A stretch of DNA of 5,791 nucleotides from Candidatus Zambryskibacteria bacterium CG10_big_fil_rev_8_21_14_0_10_34_34 (GTDB taxonomy: Bacteria > Patescibacteriota > Minisyncoccia > Phycocordibacterales > WO2-35-19), in assembly GCA_002771075.1 (NCBI GenBank), contig PCXM01000012.1, positions 5,420-11,210 of the forward strand. Reading direction: 5' to 3'. Within the stretch, counting starts at the first letter, position 1. Each line of letters starts with the position of its first letter. This document shows, one piece after another, positions 5,744 to 5,791 of the stretch. A program made the translations under genes and the position numbers. The notes below the pieces were generated by a model that ran no database searches, was not told the origin of the DNA, and saw nothing but the letters and a program-made list of their open reading frames with translations.

Positions 5744-5791
5744 GGTCATTGATAATAAAATAGCGATTGGGAATGAAATGTGAAAAATTCT

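Noticed and set aside
5773..5791. ATG AAA TGT GAA... as the start of another protein gene at the right edge
   Set aside because: Only six codons are visible and the G-rich upstream bases are too close to act as a ribosome-binding site. It cannot be told apart from RNA leader sequence without more downstream bases.

Overview
The window is a 5.8 kb piece of an AT-rich bacterial chromosome, most likely from the Candidate Phyla Radiation (Ca. Patescibacteria, Parcubacteria-like). This placement is inferred. It rests on low GC (about one third in most genes), almost no Shine-Dalgarno sites in front of genes, a small TraR/DksA-type protein, a HicB-like protein with no adjacent HicA, and a single-pass membrane protein whose N-terminus resembles, from memory, proteins of that group. 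TGA is used as a stop codon, for example by the dksA-like gene, which argues against the UGA-glycine lineages (Gracilibacteria, Absconditabacteria).

Layout, left to right, plus strand unless stated. (1) The 3' part of pnp, polynucleotide phosphorylase (1-873), enters from outside the window. (2) A 345-residue single-pass membrane protein of unknown function follows (886-1923). (3) A short TraR/DksA-like protein (1948-2316) has its own extended -10 promoter, placed so that transcription should begin at or next to the start codon. (4) A 25-codon mini-ORF (2347-2424) overlaps the start of an orphan HicB-like gene (2421-2702) by ATGA. (5) A YifB/ComM-type AAA+ ATPase (2725-4263) starts 22 bases later. 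(6) A small zinc-finger-like protein (4337-4546) lies on the minus strand with its own minus-strand terminator; its GC content is clearly higher than its neighbours'. (7) A CapA-family protein (4646-5529) reads rightward. Its membrane-anchor start and its catalytic-type domain lie in different frames, so the gene is frameshifted in this sequence. (8) A perfect 28-base palindrome ends that unit. (9) The last 150 bases hold a near-consensus sigma-70 promoter followed by a boxA-like element and no convincing ORF, which suggests the start of a stable RNA or rRNA operon beyond the right edge.

The gene set looks like ordinary reduced-genome housekeeping: RNA turnover (pnp), transcription control (DksA-like), DNA handling (ComM) and cell-envelope proteins (the membrane protein and CapA). 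I see no mobile element, CRISPR array, tRNA or obvious new multi-gene system. The points most worth a second look are the capA frame break, the leaderless-type promoters, the altered zinc ligands of the DksA-like protein, the mini-ORF/hicB overlap, the small zinc protein, and the strong promoter at the right edge.
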